Source: Pseudopithomyces maydicus
Lineage: Eukaryota > Ascomycota > Dothideomycetes > Pleosporales > Didymosphaeriaceae
Direction: 5' to 3'
DNA length: 64,000 bases
Assembly (NCBI GenBank): GCA_026873275.1
Contig: JANTUC010000003.1
Location: forward strand, 1,364,001 to 1,428,000
Shown here: one piece after another, positions 33,223-44,188 of the stretch
Layout of the letters: the number at the start of each line of letters is the position of its first letter
Position numbering within the stretch: the stretch's first letter is position 1
The notes under the pieces: generated by a model
Told to the model about the DNA's origin: nothing
The model's input: only the letters and a program-made list of their open reading frames with translations
The model's database searches: none
Translations under genes and position numbers: made by a program

Positions 33223-34619
33223 ATGCGGCGGGCTCTCGCTCACCTCCCGCCTGCATTCCTGCTTCTGCTTGCTTCTGCTGTGCATTCGGCCCCGTCGCCA
33301 CGCCCCTACAATTTCCTCGATAACTACCGCCACGCCGCACCCTCGCCGCAAGACGGGCCCCCGCTTCGGCACACGCCTCCAGGGACAGGAGCCTCCTGCC
33401 TGCCCAGATCTGCGGCATCGTCGCTGGCTACGTCGGCACCGTGCTGCTCTGGGGCATCCTGCTCCTCACCGTAGGACGAAGAATGCGCCGGAAGACGGAG
33501 AACTCGCCCAAGACGCTCGAGCTCGAGCTCGTTACCAGGCGCCCCCAGAACTCCATCTTGAGTCCCACATCGCCAATCGGCTCGTCCAAGAGCGTCTCCA
33601 GCTGGCGCAAGAAGATCTTCAGGAAGGACAAGGAAATCGAAATCGGCGGTGGCGACGAAAGCCCCATTGCCATCAGCCCCGTCATCCACAGCCCCACCTC
33701 CTTCGACCAGCGCATCATTGACGACCACAAGGCAAAGGCCCAGGCTGAGATGGAGCGTCTGTACGCCGCCGTCATGGACCACGACAGGAAGAAGAGCATC
33801 GCATCGCAAGCCAGTCTCGACTCCAACGAACCGCAATCGCAGTCCCGTCGCCCCTCTGCAATCAACACTCAATACGCCCAATCACACTCGAACCCTTCTT
33901 CACCAGTGAGGGCCATCTATCCCCCAGGCTATTCTAATGGACCGCCGACCGCCCCTTTACCCCGCGATCGGCCCTCTTCCTCACGCAGCGTGCTTTCAAA
34001 GAAATCCACCGGCTCGTCCAGCAGCAAGCGCTTCAACCTTAAGAACCTGCGCATCTCGGGCCCAATCCAAAAATACCCAGGCGACTTCGCGGAAGAAGAA
34101 CGCACACCTCTATCACCCCGCCACTATGGCAACCCCGGCGCACCTCCCTCCCCACCCACCCAGCAAAACTCCCCTACCACCCCTGCCGACCTCGAAGAAG
34201 CGTACGAGCACCTGGACACAGTCCAGCCCCTTCCTCGGCACACACCCCATCGCCAAAACTCCTCCAACGCACCTTCCCCGACAACGGCTGCTCGCCCCAC
34301 CATCACCCTCTCCAAGTCTGCGACTTCAAGCCAAAACGAGCTCCCGCTGCGCGGCTACGCTGAGCCGCTCAAGAGTCCCGATCTGCGTACCACGGTGTTG
34401 AACCGTCGCGTCGATCATCTCTCCATGACGACCCCCAAGACGGGCGTACCTTATACCCCCTATAGTCCATACATGCCCTTTACGCCCGTCACCCCCGTCA
34501 CGCCACATTTGGTGACGAAGAAAGAGCGCAAGCAGGCGAAGAAGTGGGATGGAAAGAAGCAGGCTGAACGGGGTGATCTAGTGCAGAGTCCAAAGGAGAT
34601 CTTTGGAGATGCTTGGTAG
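33223..34619 (+). CDS. Signal-peptide, single-TM protein with long Ser/Pro-rich tail, frame broken near 33360
   Basis: ATG 33223 opens a frame with a clear signal peptide (AHLPPAFLLLLASAVHSAPS). It goes out of frame at a C5 tract, 33358-33362; one more C reads QDGPPASAHASRDRSLLPAQ and enters a second frame that continues at once into a membrane segment (GIVAGYVGTVLLWGILLLTV, residues about 69-90) followed by basic RRMRRK and about 370 cytosolic residues. The joined protein has 465 residues and type I topology. The tail is Ser/Pro-rich with many SP and TP sites, including a TPYSPYMPFTPVTPVTPH stretch near the end, and finishes with a basic KKERKQAKKWDGKKQ motif. Without the correction neither half would be recognised as one protein. 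The family is unknown to me; the layout suits a small surface sensor or adaptor. Confidence 0.75.
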
Positions 34620-35061
34620 AGGGTATTGGTGTGTGCTTGTGTATATTATTACGATACTAACGACTTTTTATACCACTTTGCATTTTCGAGGGGCCTTTTT
34701 TATTTTTGTTTTATTTTTATTTTTATTTTTATTTTGGAGAGGAGATATAGGTAGATAGGAGAAAGCTTTCAGTAGCAGGGACGTTTGTGGAGGATACGAT
34801 TTTATCGTCTCGATGAGCAGTGATAATTCGGACTGATGAATGAACAAATGGACGGGAACAGTCAATCATTGACCACGATCAATCAATATGTATTGATGGT
34901 CATACCAATGGGGCTTCCGAGGTGTCGTTTTATCAAGCATATTTCGATGCGGAACGCTCGCGTGCTCTCCTACGGCTAAATTTGGGCGTAAACGTTCCAC
35001 TCGCTATGCGCTCTCCCATCATAGCTCGCTCCTACAGCCCCATCCTAGAGAGAAGGTCTTC
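34620..35061. other. Convergent 3' region with T-rich tract
   Basis: About 440 bases between convergent genes, with a (TTTTTA)n tract at 34696-34736. It should hold both terminators. Confidence 0.5.
34696..34736 (+). repeat. (TTTTTA)n microsatellite
   Basis: Six to seven T-rich six-base units, listed as a simple repeat in a 3' flanking region. Confidence 0.85.
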
Positions 35062-36715
35062 TCAGAGACACGGTCCCTCCCAAGCATCTCTCTTAATCTT
35101 CATCAGATTACTCTGCTTATGCGGGAAACTGATTTCCCTTTCCTTGTGAAATCCAGCATCCATCAAGTACCGCGCCAGTCTATCTCGGTCAGCACCTCCT
35201 ATTCCATTACTTGTAAACATACATGTGGGGAACTTACTTCTCATTATCGACCCTCGGCTCCAGCACCACGTTCTCGGTGCGCAGATCCGCCACAAAGCAA
35301 TAATGCACCAACGCACTCAGCCACACGCGCACCCGGTGTGGGCCTCGAAACTCCTGCTCGCCGACCAGGCAGTGAATGCCGCGGTCATAGTTGCCGACGC
35401 CATCCATGTAGCGCCCTAGCCGGTCTTCCTTTACCCAGTAGATCTCGAAGTAACCAAAGGGTCGGCCATCCCAGCACCCTATGACGGGGAAGCTGTGCTT
35501 GGATTGAAGATTTGTCGAGAGGAAGGCGTCCATGTGCTCCTGCGAACCGGACTCACCCCAGAAATAAGACACACGTGGGTCGTTCATCCACTTGTGGAGG
35601 TACTCGGGGTCCGATAAGTTGAGGTTGAGGTGTGACATGGTGGGGATGGTCGAGTCGGAGACGGGCAGCGGCGTGTTTCTATGGGGTGTCGGCAGATGGC
35701 TAGCTACTGGGCCGCGGTGGCGTAGGGGTCTGGAAGAAATGGAGGCAACACGGAATGAGAGGTATTGTGCTACACTGGGAATGTATCTTGTGTAGAATAT
35801 CTCGCCCTGCCGAGGGGGTTTTGGCCGAAGCGGATGGCGTACGTTGTTCGTGAAGACGTATTGTGGTGGTGGAGGTGGGTAGTACGTCGGCAGGTGGGAG
35901 GTCGAATGGAAGGGACCTGGACCTGAGGGTGACCACAAGCCTTGGGATGCAGCATCGAGCTGGGTTTCGTTGCGTGGTTCGGCATCCGGGTTACGGACGG
36001 GCGATCCTGGGCGGCTGGCATAGGGTGAGCCTGAGGGAAATGGCGATTGCGCCATGGGTGAGAGCGTGAAGAGGTAGATGCGGGGATCCATTTGCCAGAA
36101 GGACTTACGACTGACGAACATGTGCGTCCAGCCTTCAGGGCTGCCTTCCTCTTGCGCAAGGCCGACGCTGCTGTCTTCGCTGGCTATCAGACCCATGCGC
36201 TCCAACTTTGGCAGCACGACTTTGCCCTTGAATATGCCCTCCCTATTGATGCTGATGCGCCACTCACCCTTTGGTCTCCCTGGCTCCGGGGTGTTTTGCG
36301 ATTCCTTTGTTGCTAGATGCAAGCTCGGTTCTGGCTGGTGGAAGTACCAGTACAGTGTGGCCCATAGCATCATTGCAATCTGGCGCGTGGGGGAAGAGGC
36401 GGGTTTGAACTCATTGCTGGAAGGGTTGGATATGGACGAGATGTAGAGGTGATCGTTGTGCAGGGTGGGTTTCTTGTACCGGTGTGTCCGTCTTGGTGGA
36501 GAGCGGGCATCTTCGCTGCGGGTGTCACTGCTCCTCTCTTGCTCGACCGGGTCTTCGTCCTCGGAGTTCAAGACGACGGTCCAGCCAGGCGGGAAGGGTG
36601 AGTGGTGGCTTGTGAGATGGTTGCTCTTGAAGAACAGACCGCCGAACACGGGGGTTATGGTGAGATTCTGTCCGTTGGGCAGATGGACACTGGCTGGGGC
36701 AGGTTTGGATGCCAT
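35062..36715 (-). CDS. SidF/SidL-like hydroxamate-siderophore acyltransferase
   Basis: Two exons, 35238-36715 and 35062-35179, for 531 residues from ATG 36715. The 58-base intron (GTAAGT donor, GCTGACC branch, GATAG acceptor) joins LEPRVDNE to KLARYLMDAGFHKEREISF. The C-terminal 190 residues are the conserved acyltransferase domain shared with bacterial IucB/AlcB and MbtK enzymes (SDPEYLHKWMNDPRVSYFWG; RPFGYFEIYWVKEDRLGRYM; YDRGIHCLVGEQEFRGPHRV). The N-terminal part begins LPNGQNLTITPVFGGLFFKS, as in the fungal proteins. In Aspergillus, SidF transfers anhydromevalonyl and SidL transfers acetyl groups to N5-hydroxyornithine for fusarinine-type and ferricrocin-type siderophores; I cannot say which donor this enzyme uses. 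The ending SNLMKIKRDAWEGPCL lacks an obvious peroxisomal targeting signal. No other siderophore gene is nearby. Confidence 0.88.
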
Positions 36716-37352
36716 TGCGGGGCACAGGAACAGTGCGAGGCAACAATGTCCGGGAGGCAGAAATATACAGGTAGACTGGTTTGTTTGTATCGGGTGCCCA
36801 GGGCGACTTCCAAGGTTGGGTCAGGTTACATGGCGTGAGGTGCAGACAGAAACTGGGACTAGGGACGGGAGGTCAAAGCCAGCAAGGCACGACGTCTGAC
36901 GTGGTGTTTGGAGAGGGAGGGGAGGAGGGTCCAACGCCCGCTTGGAGGGGCGGACTGGCTGCGGGGCGGCACAGCAAGCAACAGGCATCTGTTGACATCA
37001 GGGCAGCCTGCCTCACATGGGACATGGTGACAATAGCAGCCGTCCGATAGGCCTCCGGAGACACCTTGTCGCAGCTCACCTTTGGCGGGACCATGCACGG
37101 ATACCATTGGGCCGGCGCAGCGCGGCGAGGGGGAGCTCTTCAATGGAGCGGAGCTTCGAAAGCTCGGAAGCTCGGGCGTTTGCAATGACGAAACATGGAA
37201 GCGTTGTGATTATCTTAGCACGTCGAGGCCAGAGCTTCCTCCTCCTCTTCCTCCTCCTCTTCCTCCTCCTCTTCCTCCTCCTCTTCCTCCTCCTCCTTCC
37301 CCTCCTCCCGTATCTCTCCCCCATCGCCCCAATTGACTGCACTGCAACCACC
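36716..37352. promoter_or_regulatory. Shared promoter of the siderophore acyltransferase and SOD2
   Basis: A 637-base divergent spacer. It contains a GATA-type site (AGATAA on the minus strand, 37208-37213), a CCAAT box on the minus strand (37105-37109) and one on the plus strand (about 37328-37332), and a long CT-rich repeat listed separately. CCAAT and GATA elements are the kinds of site used by the HapX/CBC and SreA iron regulators, but both are short and occur by chance. Confidence 0.45.
37235..37310 (+). repeat. CT-rich 12-base tandem repeat in the SOD2 promoter
   Basis: Five copies of a CTTCCTCCTCCT unit, then irregular CT, ending about 45 bases before the SOD2 ATG. It is a polypyrimidine core-promoter tract expanded as a minisatellite. 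Confidence 0.9.
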
Positions 37353-38092
37353 ATGAACTCGACTCTCCTCCGCACAACCGCCGTCCGCTCGGCCCTGCGC
37401 GCCGTGCCCGCCCGCGCCGCCATCGCCGGCACCACCTTCGTGCGCGGAAAGGCCACCCTGCCCGATCTTGCATGTACGTCCATCCGCCCTCGCTCCCATT
37501 TTGCCCTCGGTCTGACCGGTGCCGTCCAGATGACTACGGCGCCCTCGAGCCCGCCATCAGCGGCAAGATCATGGAGCTTCACCACAAGAACCACCACAAC
37601 ACCTACGTGACATCGTACAACAACTTCAGCGAGCAGATCGCCGAGGCAAAGGCCAAGAACGACATCCAGGCCCAGATCGCCCTGCAGCCCCTGATCAACT
37701 TCCACGGCGGCGGCCACATCAACCACACCCTCTTCTGGGAGAACCTGGCGCCCACCTCCCAGGGCGGCGGCGAGCCCCTGACCGGCAAGCTCGCTGGTGC
37801 CATCAATGAGAGCTACGGCAGCCTGGATGCCTTCAAGGAGAAGTTCAATGCCGCGCTGGCGGGCATCCAGGGCAGCGGCTGGGCATGGCTGGTGCAGGAC
37901 ACCCAGACCGGCAGCGTTCAGATCAAGACATACGCGAATCAGGACCCCGTCGTGGGCCAGTTCAGGCCCATCCTCGGTGTCGACGCCTGGGAGCACGCTT
38001 ACTACCTTCAATACCAGAACCGAAAGGCCGAGTACTTCAAGGCCATCTGGGACGTCATCAACTGGAAGGCGGCCGAGAAGCGCCTCAAGTAG
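37353..38092 (+). CDS. SOD2: Mitochondrial manganese superoxide dismutase
   Basis: Two exons, 37353-37473 and 37530-38092, for 227 residues; the 56-base intron (GTACGT donor) splits the Tyr codon in LPDLA-Y-DYGALEPAISG. The first 32 or so residues are Arg/Ala-rich without acidic residues, a mitochondrial presequence. The metal ligands are present: His in MELHHKNHHNTYV, His in GGGHINHTLFWENL, and Asp and His in DAWEHAYYLQYQNRK. The GGG before HIN and the GSGWAWLV segment are normal for Mn-type enzymes of fungi. The enzyme turns superoxide into oxygen and hydrogen peroxide in the matrix. Length and ending (WKAAEKRLK) are normal, so the gene looks intact. Confidence 0.97.
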
Positions 38093-38424
38093 ACGCCTGC
38101 ATAGCTAAACCACCATGTAGCATAGTGTAAGCGAACCATCAATCAAGTCTTCTTCACCGAATTCCTTGCTCAGATCATGTGCAAAACCTTGTATGGGGGC
38201 AAAATTATCCAAAGAAGCAATGACCGACCCCCAACCGACCATATACCGCCAAAAACCAATGCAAGATAAAACTCAAAACGCCAATGCAATCATATCAGCC
38301 GCTGTCCAACGCCCCAGTCCCACATGCAATGATAGAAAGGTATAAAACTCCCTCGTGAGAATCGTGAACACATGACCCAGTCCACCCTACAACTTTCTCC
38401 CTCTCCTCCTGGGCAACCCCGTTC
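38093..38424. other. Convergent 3' region
   Basis: About 330 bases holding the SOD2 terminator and the 3' end of the convergent neighbour. No gene is seen. Confidence 0.5.
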
Positions 38425-40625
38425 CTATCGAGGGCAGCTCGGCTGTCGGGGCCACAACCACACAAGGTGCAGGTATGCTTTTTTAGGCGTAGTCGCCGTG
38501 GTCCCTTTGCTCTGGTTTTCCTTTCCGTCTCCCAATGTCGAAGAAGCTAGTTGAGGCAGCTTGACTTTCCTTGGCGTTGCCAGTCTGGACCTGCGCTCCT
38601 TTGCTGTAGTGGTCTTGGTAGGGTCGATGCCCACGGGAGCAATCTCCAGTGCAGGGAGTTGCGATTCGTTAGTTGCGGGTGCGGAAGCTGTATCTGAACC
38701 ACCGATCGCCACCATCTTGAGCCTGGTTGACTTCAACTTGGGTAGTCGCCTCTCCTTCGGCTCATCCTTGTCCTCCAGCATGCTGTCCGGAAGCAACGAG
38801 GCCGGAATCAAGAGTCCTTTCCCAGGCGTTCCGTTCGCAGAACCAAGATTCTTGACCTTGCGTACCTTGGGCGTGGCGTTCTTGTCCCGTGGTGCCTTCG
38901 TGGTCTTCAGCTTCATTGGAATTGCGCTTGGCGGTGCCGAGCTCAGTTCGTCGGGGGTAGCAAGGGATTCTGCCTCCGCGAGCGCATTAGCAATGGCCTC
39001 GGTGTCTTCTTGGAAGTACGTTAGCTGGGAGTCCCAACAGACGTACTTCTTTCCTGGCACTTGTACTGCGCTATCTGATGAATCTTCCGTGTCATCTTCG
39101 GCTGCACGAGCATCATTCGAAAGTTTCAAAAGGCGAACATTGACAGCCACTGCACCTTGCTTGTTCTTCCGAGTGTTGGCACGAGTGATGAGACTAAGTT
39201 CCTGGGCATCGGTCTTCTTGAGAATGACGGGATCAATGCCGTCGCGCTTGACGGAGATCTTAGGAGGGCCGGTCGTGATGGATGATGGTGCGGGGAGACG
39301 TGATTTTTTCGTTCGAGTAGATCTTCTCGAAAAACGCTCTGCTTTCGAGTCTTCCACGTCCACATTCGTTTCAGCTTCGCCCCGGGCCTTGTTGGGGGAT
39401 GGTGGCGCTGATGGCTCCACGTCCAAGTTGAGTGTCTGTGACAGATCTAGCGATGCTTCGTTGCCGTACTTGGAAGGCGAGTTGGGATCTTTGTCTTCCA
39501 GTACCTTTCGAGGAGATGCAAGAGCGTGGCGAACGACATCTGAGTCTCGGCGATTCTGTAGTGACTCACGACGCGCAATGTTTTCGGCCTTGTGGGCTCT
39601 GCTAGCCGCTGCCCGAGACAGGAAATCCTTCAGCAGTGCTGTATCATCGTCGAAAGCAAATGTCATCGTGGCGTCTTCTGGTGCCGTCTCCGTACGTGGG
39701 GGTGGTGATGGAGATCGCAGCTTCCGTGATATCGGTTCTTTTGACGAGGTGATGGCTGAACCAAGAGTCAGTCCCGAAGTAATGTCATCTATGCTATCAG
39801 GGACATTGCTGTCGTTGAGCAAGCCTTTTGGTTCCTCTACGACTATTTCTCTTTGCATATTCAGTTGCAGTGATGCCTCGGTGAAATTGTGGTGGGGCGA
39901 ATGGTCAATGTCACCAAGCTCGAAATTTCCAGTTTCATCTTGTGGGCTTTGAGGTGATAGAGCTACATTGTACTCGCTCTGAGCAAGATCTTGGCATTCA
40001 GATTGCGTCAGCTGTCCTGGCGACGCGCTCAGTTCTTTACCAGCAGCGCCATGCGAGACGTCGCCCATGGCGACATGTATCTGTGTCTCTGACACGCAGC
40101 TGTCGCCAATGTCTGTAGTCGATGTGTCTTGCTCGTCGTCATGGTCGACCACAGATTCGATGGGGTCGTATGCGCCAGCGCCCATGGTTTTCTTCCCTAC
40201 GTAGAGGTGAGCGTCGTGCCAGAATGGGTGCAGTGGGAGGCGAGAGCCCTACTTGGTAGCACGCTCCTCCGGCGGTCCCAGCGCGTTGCCTTGAAAGCGC
40301 ACGTCCTGCCAAAGCGCGAGGTTGCCGACTTCTCTATCGCCTTCGGACTCATGCGCTGCTGTCTCTTCACGGGTCGCACCCTGCCATCGCGCTCCGGGTC
40401 CTGGTCTGGCGTTGCATCAGAAGTGCGCGACCTTGTGCCGTGCCGTTTCCAGATCTCCTTTTTCTTTCCCTTTGCGACTTGCTTGACCTCCTGTTTACGT
40501 TCCCAAGCGCGGGGTAGCCTCTGTATGGGTAACGACGTGGGATCGAGGGAGGCAGCATCGGTTTCGTCCCACTCCTGCGCGAAGGCGGTCGCGTCCTTGG
40601 GCGGTGTGGCGGCGGTGGCGGCCAT
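38425..40625 (-). CDS. Probable nuclear protein of unknown function, two exons
   Basis: Exons 40253-40625 and 38425-40196, 714 residues. The 56-base intron (GTAGGG donor, CGTAG acceptor) joins KATRWDRRRSVLP to RKKTMGAGAYDPI; the junction makes a coherent basic motif, so the ATG at 40185 inside exon 2 is not the start. Exon 1 is basic (KGKKKEIWKRHGTRSR, RVRPVKRQQR). The middle has a conserved-looking helical block (DDDTALLKDFLSRAAASRAH, then ARRESLQNRRDSDVVRHALA) and another basic block (TDAQELSLITRANTRKNKQG). Many SP/TP sites and basic patches suggest a chromatin or nuclear protein. The end is doubtful: T6 at 38479-38484 on the plus strand lies just before a change to an unconvincing tail, and one extra base would give an ending LPSIGTGLPRRRGRKL instead. 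I cannot name the family. Confidence 0.75.
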
Positions 40626-41021
40626 GGCGAGATATTTTTGCTGGAAGGTCTAGCAATGGGAATAGTTCATGGGCTTACAGCGCGGGACAAAAGAATACAA
40701 TTGCTGGCCGCGACGGTTGCAATATTGCGCCTGGGTGCAGGTGTGCGCGCAGTCACGGGCTGGGTTGTGTTGCGTTGGCAGGCAACGAAACAACAACAAA
40801 CACTACACCGTCAACGTGCAGGAGCGCTAGCCGGGGGTGCACCTGTCTGCGCTAGGCCGCTTTTGAATGGGCAACTTTTTCGACCGCCTGAGGGCTCTCC
40901 TACACCAGACCCGAGCATTGCAGGAGCATTGCAAGAGCATCGCACGCACCGCAAGCACCGCAAGCACCGCAAGCATCCCGTGGCCCCCGCCGTCCCGCAT
41001 CCTGTCGATACACAACGCACC
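40626..41021. promoter_or_regulatory. Divergent promoter with a CCGCAAGCA repeat
   Basis: A 396-base spacer between divergent genes. It carries three copies of CCGCAAGCA at about 40948-40975, 46-74 bases before the MRP10 start codon. Confidence 0.5.
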
Positions 41022-41484
41022 ATGGTCCCAAAACCGCAGAACGCGACCATCCAGTCCGTCACCCACCGCCCGCTGCCGCCGCTCCCCAAACTTCGCGTTA
41101 GACGGCCGAACAAGCCCGAGACAAACCCGTGTCTAGGCCTCATGTCCTCGGTTCTGGGTACGTAGAGAACTGCCACTGCCGCCGTGGGACGCAGGAAATG
41201 CGGCATTGGACGCTGGACAGGACAGGGAGGCAGAAGGACAGTCTTGCTAATCGAACGCCAGGATGCTGGGCATCGTCGGGGCAAGCAGCCGCCGCCCAAG
41301 GCTGCGCACAGCTCGAGCAAAAGCTCCGGCAGTGCATGGATGCACCTGTAGGCTCTCCAGCGCCGTGTTCGCTCGTCGTGGACTGACCCGTGCACAGCGC
41401 GACACCAACCCCAAGAAGAACAACATCAACTACCATCTCTCCCGCATGTACCCCAACATCGTCGGTCCGCACAAGCGGAACTGA
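41022..41484 (+). CDS. MRP10: Mitochondrial small-subunit ribosomal protein mS37 (Mrp10)
   Basis: Three exons, 41022-41157, 41262-41347 and 41398-41484, for 102 residues. The introns (104 and 50 bases) have GTACGT and GTAGGC donors and TTGCTAAT and GACTGAC branch points. The spliced protein has the twin CX9C fold: CLGLMSSVLGC and, after WASSG, CAQLEQKLRQC, each with nine residues between Cys. The basic start KLRVRRPNKPETNP and the end INYHLSRMYPNIVGPHKRN are typical of Mrp10. Twin CX9C proteins enter the intermembrane space through Mia40/Erv1; Mrp10 is unusual in going on to the matrix, where it is part of the mitoribosome. Confidence 0.95.
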
Positions 41485-42692
41485 GTCCCTCTCCAAGAGA
41501 CGTGTACATCATATGTAAAAACCCACAGCCTGGCCCCGGGTCTTGGCGCACACCCGCACATGCATGCATGGAAGGAGTCTACAACCTCTTGATTTAGATT
41601 GGCGTTATGGTGGTGGAGATACCTGATCGGGAGGCACCTGTACAAACACCGGTTGAGTGTATAAGTCGTGTATAATTACTGTTGTGTTACCCAACCACTT
41701 TCTGGCCCCCAGCGCGAGAAGAGCAGGCGTGAGTGAGTTCGCCAGACGCATGGCAGCACATCCAATATCGCCGAAAGCACCGTTGCGGCGTCGTGACCGT
41801 CGCACCAGCAAACGGTTGGTTGTCGTGTCGCAGTGGTTGCGCAAGAGCAGGGGATGGTGTCCACACCATGAAACGCATCAGACGAATGCTCCGATTATAA
41901 GCCACGATGAGCGCATGCATTTTCCTCCCTCTTCTCTCCGGGCCCAATTAGGGAGGGGGGATGCTGAGCAAATGTACAAATCAACCAGGACGACGCGCCT
42001 TGTGCCATGTGGGGTCAGGTTGTCCGAAAGCATCCAATCGATCCAAGATGCGAAACTCCCGATGGACATGCAGAGCGATCCCGTCCGCTCCATCTGGTAG
42101 CAAAGTCGTGAGCTATATTTGTGCATCCCAAGAGCCACACTCCCTCATGACTGGTCAGCGATACTAAGCCCAATGCGCTCAGCCGCAGCTTGGCCTCCAA
42201 ACACATGCCTCCTTCGCCCACCCTCAACCCAGCTCCCACGCGCCTCTCACGGCAATCCTCTAGCCTGAGCCGGTGGAACGAGAGAAAGGCACTCGCTAAT
42301 GATGCCTCTGTCCATCTGATTCGCCCCTCGCTGACCGCACGCATGGTCAGCGCGCAGGACTTTGCCTTTCAGAGCGACACGTCGCCATAGCTTACCCGCA
42401 TGACCCTAGACTCACCACCATGCCACAATGGTGCTCATTCGATCGACAGGGCAGCGCGCGGCGCCAGCCTGCAAGCGACGTCAACTATCATGGGCTTGAG
42501 CATGGTGGCCGGCTCAGCCTTCCTGTGCTTTAAACCGCTGTGTCCGCCTTCCTCGTGTCAGTTTTCGCTTTCGTCTGATCTGCCACGGCTTCGCCTACGC
42601 GCCCAACCTCTCCCACCTTTCACCCTGCGCACCATGACAACCTGACCACTGTTGTTTACCACTTTTCGCTTTCTGATGGGCTTGTGGAATAC
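41485..42692. other. Intergenic region, no gene seen
   Basis: About 1.2 kb between two plus-strand genes. Open frames on both strands lack domains and splice structure. Confidence 0.5.
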
Positions 42693-43797
42693 ATGTGGAA
42701 GCACGCAGTAACATGCGCCGTACTGGCCTGGGGAGAGGCGTCGAGAGCTGCCATGTTTGCCCTACCGGGACCTACATTTGTTGCCCCGGCAGTAGATGGA
42801 TGGAGTCCAGCCCCCACAAGCGCCCCAAACCTGGGGTCCATCGAGCTCTTCAAGCGCGAAGAGCCTTGGTATGCGTTCCAACAAAAAGGCACCTGCGGTT
42901 TCTTCGAAGGTGTATCGAGTATGAAATCCATCTCACCAACCCTGGTTTTGGTATGCTAATGACCAAACAGCATCGGCCTTCACTTGTCGTCAGTCCTCTT
43001 ATGTCTGTGCAACAAATACATACTTGGGCAATCACGGATGCTGCGATCCTTATCAACCATCAGAATCGTGCACTCTCGCAACAACATGTATGCCCAGCTC
43101 GCTGCTTTCCAAAAGTTGTGATGGCTCCTGTTCCAAAAATGACTTCATCGCGAAATGCACTGCATCAAAGAATCCGGAATGTTACGAGTTCCAATTCGTG
43201 TACACGGTGGGCGCGCGGACAACCACTATGAAGGAGTACGGGTGTACCGATACCGCGACTACAGGCACAATTCCATTGGTACCCGACGGGTTCACCAGTA
43301 GCGATACCTCAGCCTCCTCCTCGTCCACCTCTTCAGCATCATCAGACACTCCAACACCTAGCGAAACTCCGCAGCAGGTGACCAAGGGGAGCGGTAGCCC
43401 GAACAATACACCTGCGATCATCGGTGGTGTAATCGGCGGACTTGCACTCGTATCTGCCCTTGTCTTTGCCCTTGTATTCCTTCTTTTACGCGACCGCCGG
43501 CGCAAGCGCGAAGCAAAGCTCCAACAACAGCCACAGCAACATCAAGATTGGGCCGGACCGCCACCCACGCCCGGCATGTCAGAAGTACAGTACAACCCCG
43601 ATGGATTCGTCGGGTGCAACGCCTACGGCGAGGAACCGCGAAGCACTGTAACAGAGGATGATCCCCCGAAGAATTGGATGGCATGGAGCAGAGTTAACAG
43701 GGATAAGAAAGTCCCGCAGGACAGGGTAACAAGTTGCGGGGATGGCATGTATGGCGCCGTGGAGGCCGAAGGAAGGATGGTGCATGAGGCGCCCTAG
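42693..43797 (+). CDS. Cys-rich single-pass surface protein (sensor-like)
   Basis: Two exons, 42693-42909 and 42971-43797, for 347 residues. The 61-base intron (GTGTAT donor, TGCTAATGA branch, AACAG acceptor) joins GTCGFFE to ASAFTCRQSSYVCATN. The start at ATG 42693 gives only a weak signal peptide (VTCAVLAWGEASRAAMFALP), so an upstream exon is possible. The outer domain has about ten Cys (CRQSSYVC, GCCDPY, SCTLATTC, SCDGSC, KCTASKNPEC). It is followed by a Ser/Thr-rich stalk (SASSSSTSSASSDTPTPSET), a membrane segment (PAIIGGVIGGLALVSALVFA, then LVFLLL), a stop-transfer DRRRKR and about 90 cytosolic residues. Order and composition resemble fungal cell-wall sensors and related glycoproteins, but this is not the WSC domain as I know it. 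Its role is therefore not assigned. Confidence 0.8.
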
Positions 43798-44188
43798 TAG
43801 GGACCTTTTACGGCTTTTTTCGTATGTTGTTTTGATTATGAAAAGCAAATCATGTCATTTGTGAGCCACGCATATGGGCTGGCGTGCACTCTTTTACAGG
43901 AATATACCCCGAGAGGAGGATCAATGTTACGTTTGATAGTGAGCACATATTGTTAGTTGCAATGTATGAGGTTTTGAGCAGCCAATCTTCAGATGAAGGA
44001 CGAGGGGCTAGTCGCTCTTTGGTCGGTCCAATCTCCGATACAATTCATACCTTTCAAATAATTCAATTTTCCATTAAGTACCTTCCTCACCCATTCCTTT
44101 TTATAAAAAACATCCGGCCAATTATGACAGTCGGTCAAGCAGCTTATTATCATTTCACAACCAACCCCACATAGTTTCTCGCATCGTG
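43798..44188. other. Convergent 3' region
   Basis: About 390 bases, AT-rich towards 44040-44150. It should hold two terminators. Confidence 0.5.

Noticed and set aside
35062..36715. A siderophore biosynthetic cluster around the acyltransferase
   Set aside because: Neighbours are SOD2, a surface protein and housekeeping genes; no NRPS, ornithine hydroxylase or transporter is present.
38561..39952. A 463-codon plus-strand frame opposite the unknown nuclear-type protein
   Set aside because: It is the antisense shadow of a Ser/Glu-rich coding exon; composition is Ser-rich with no domain.
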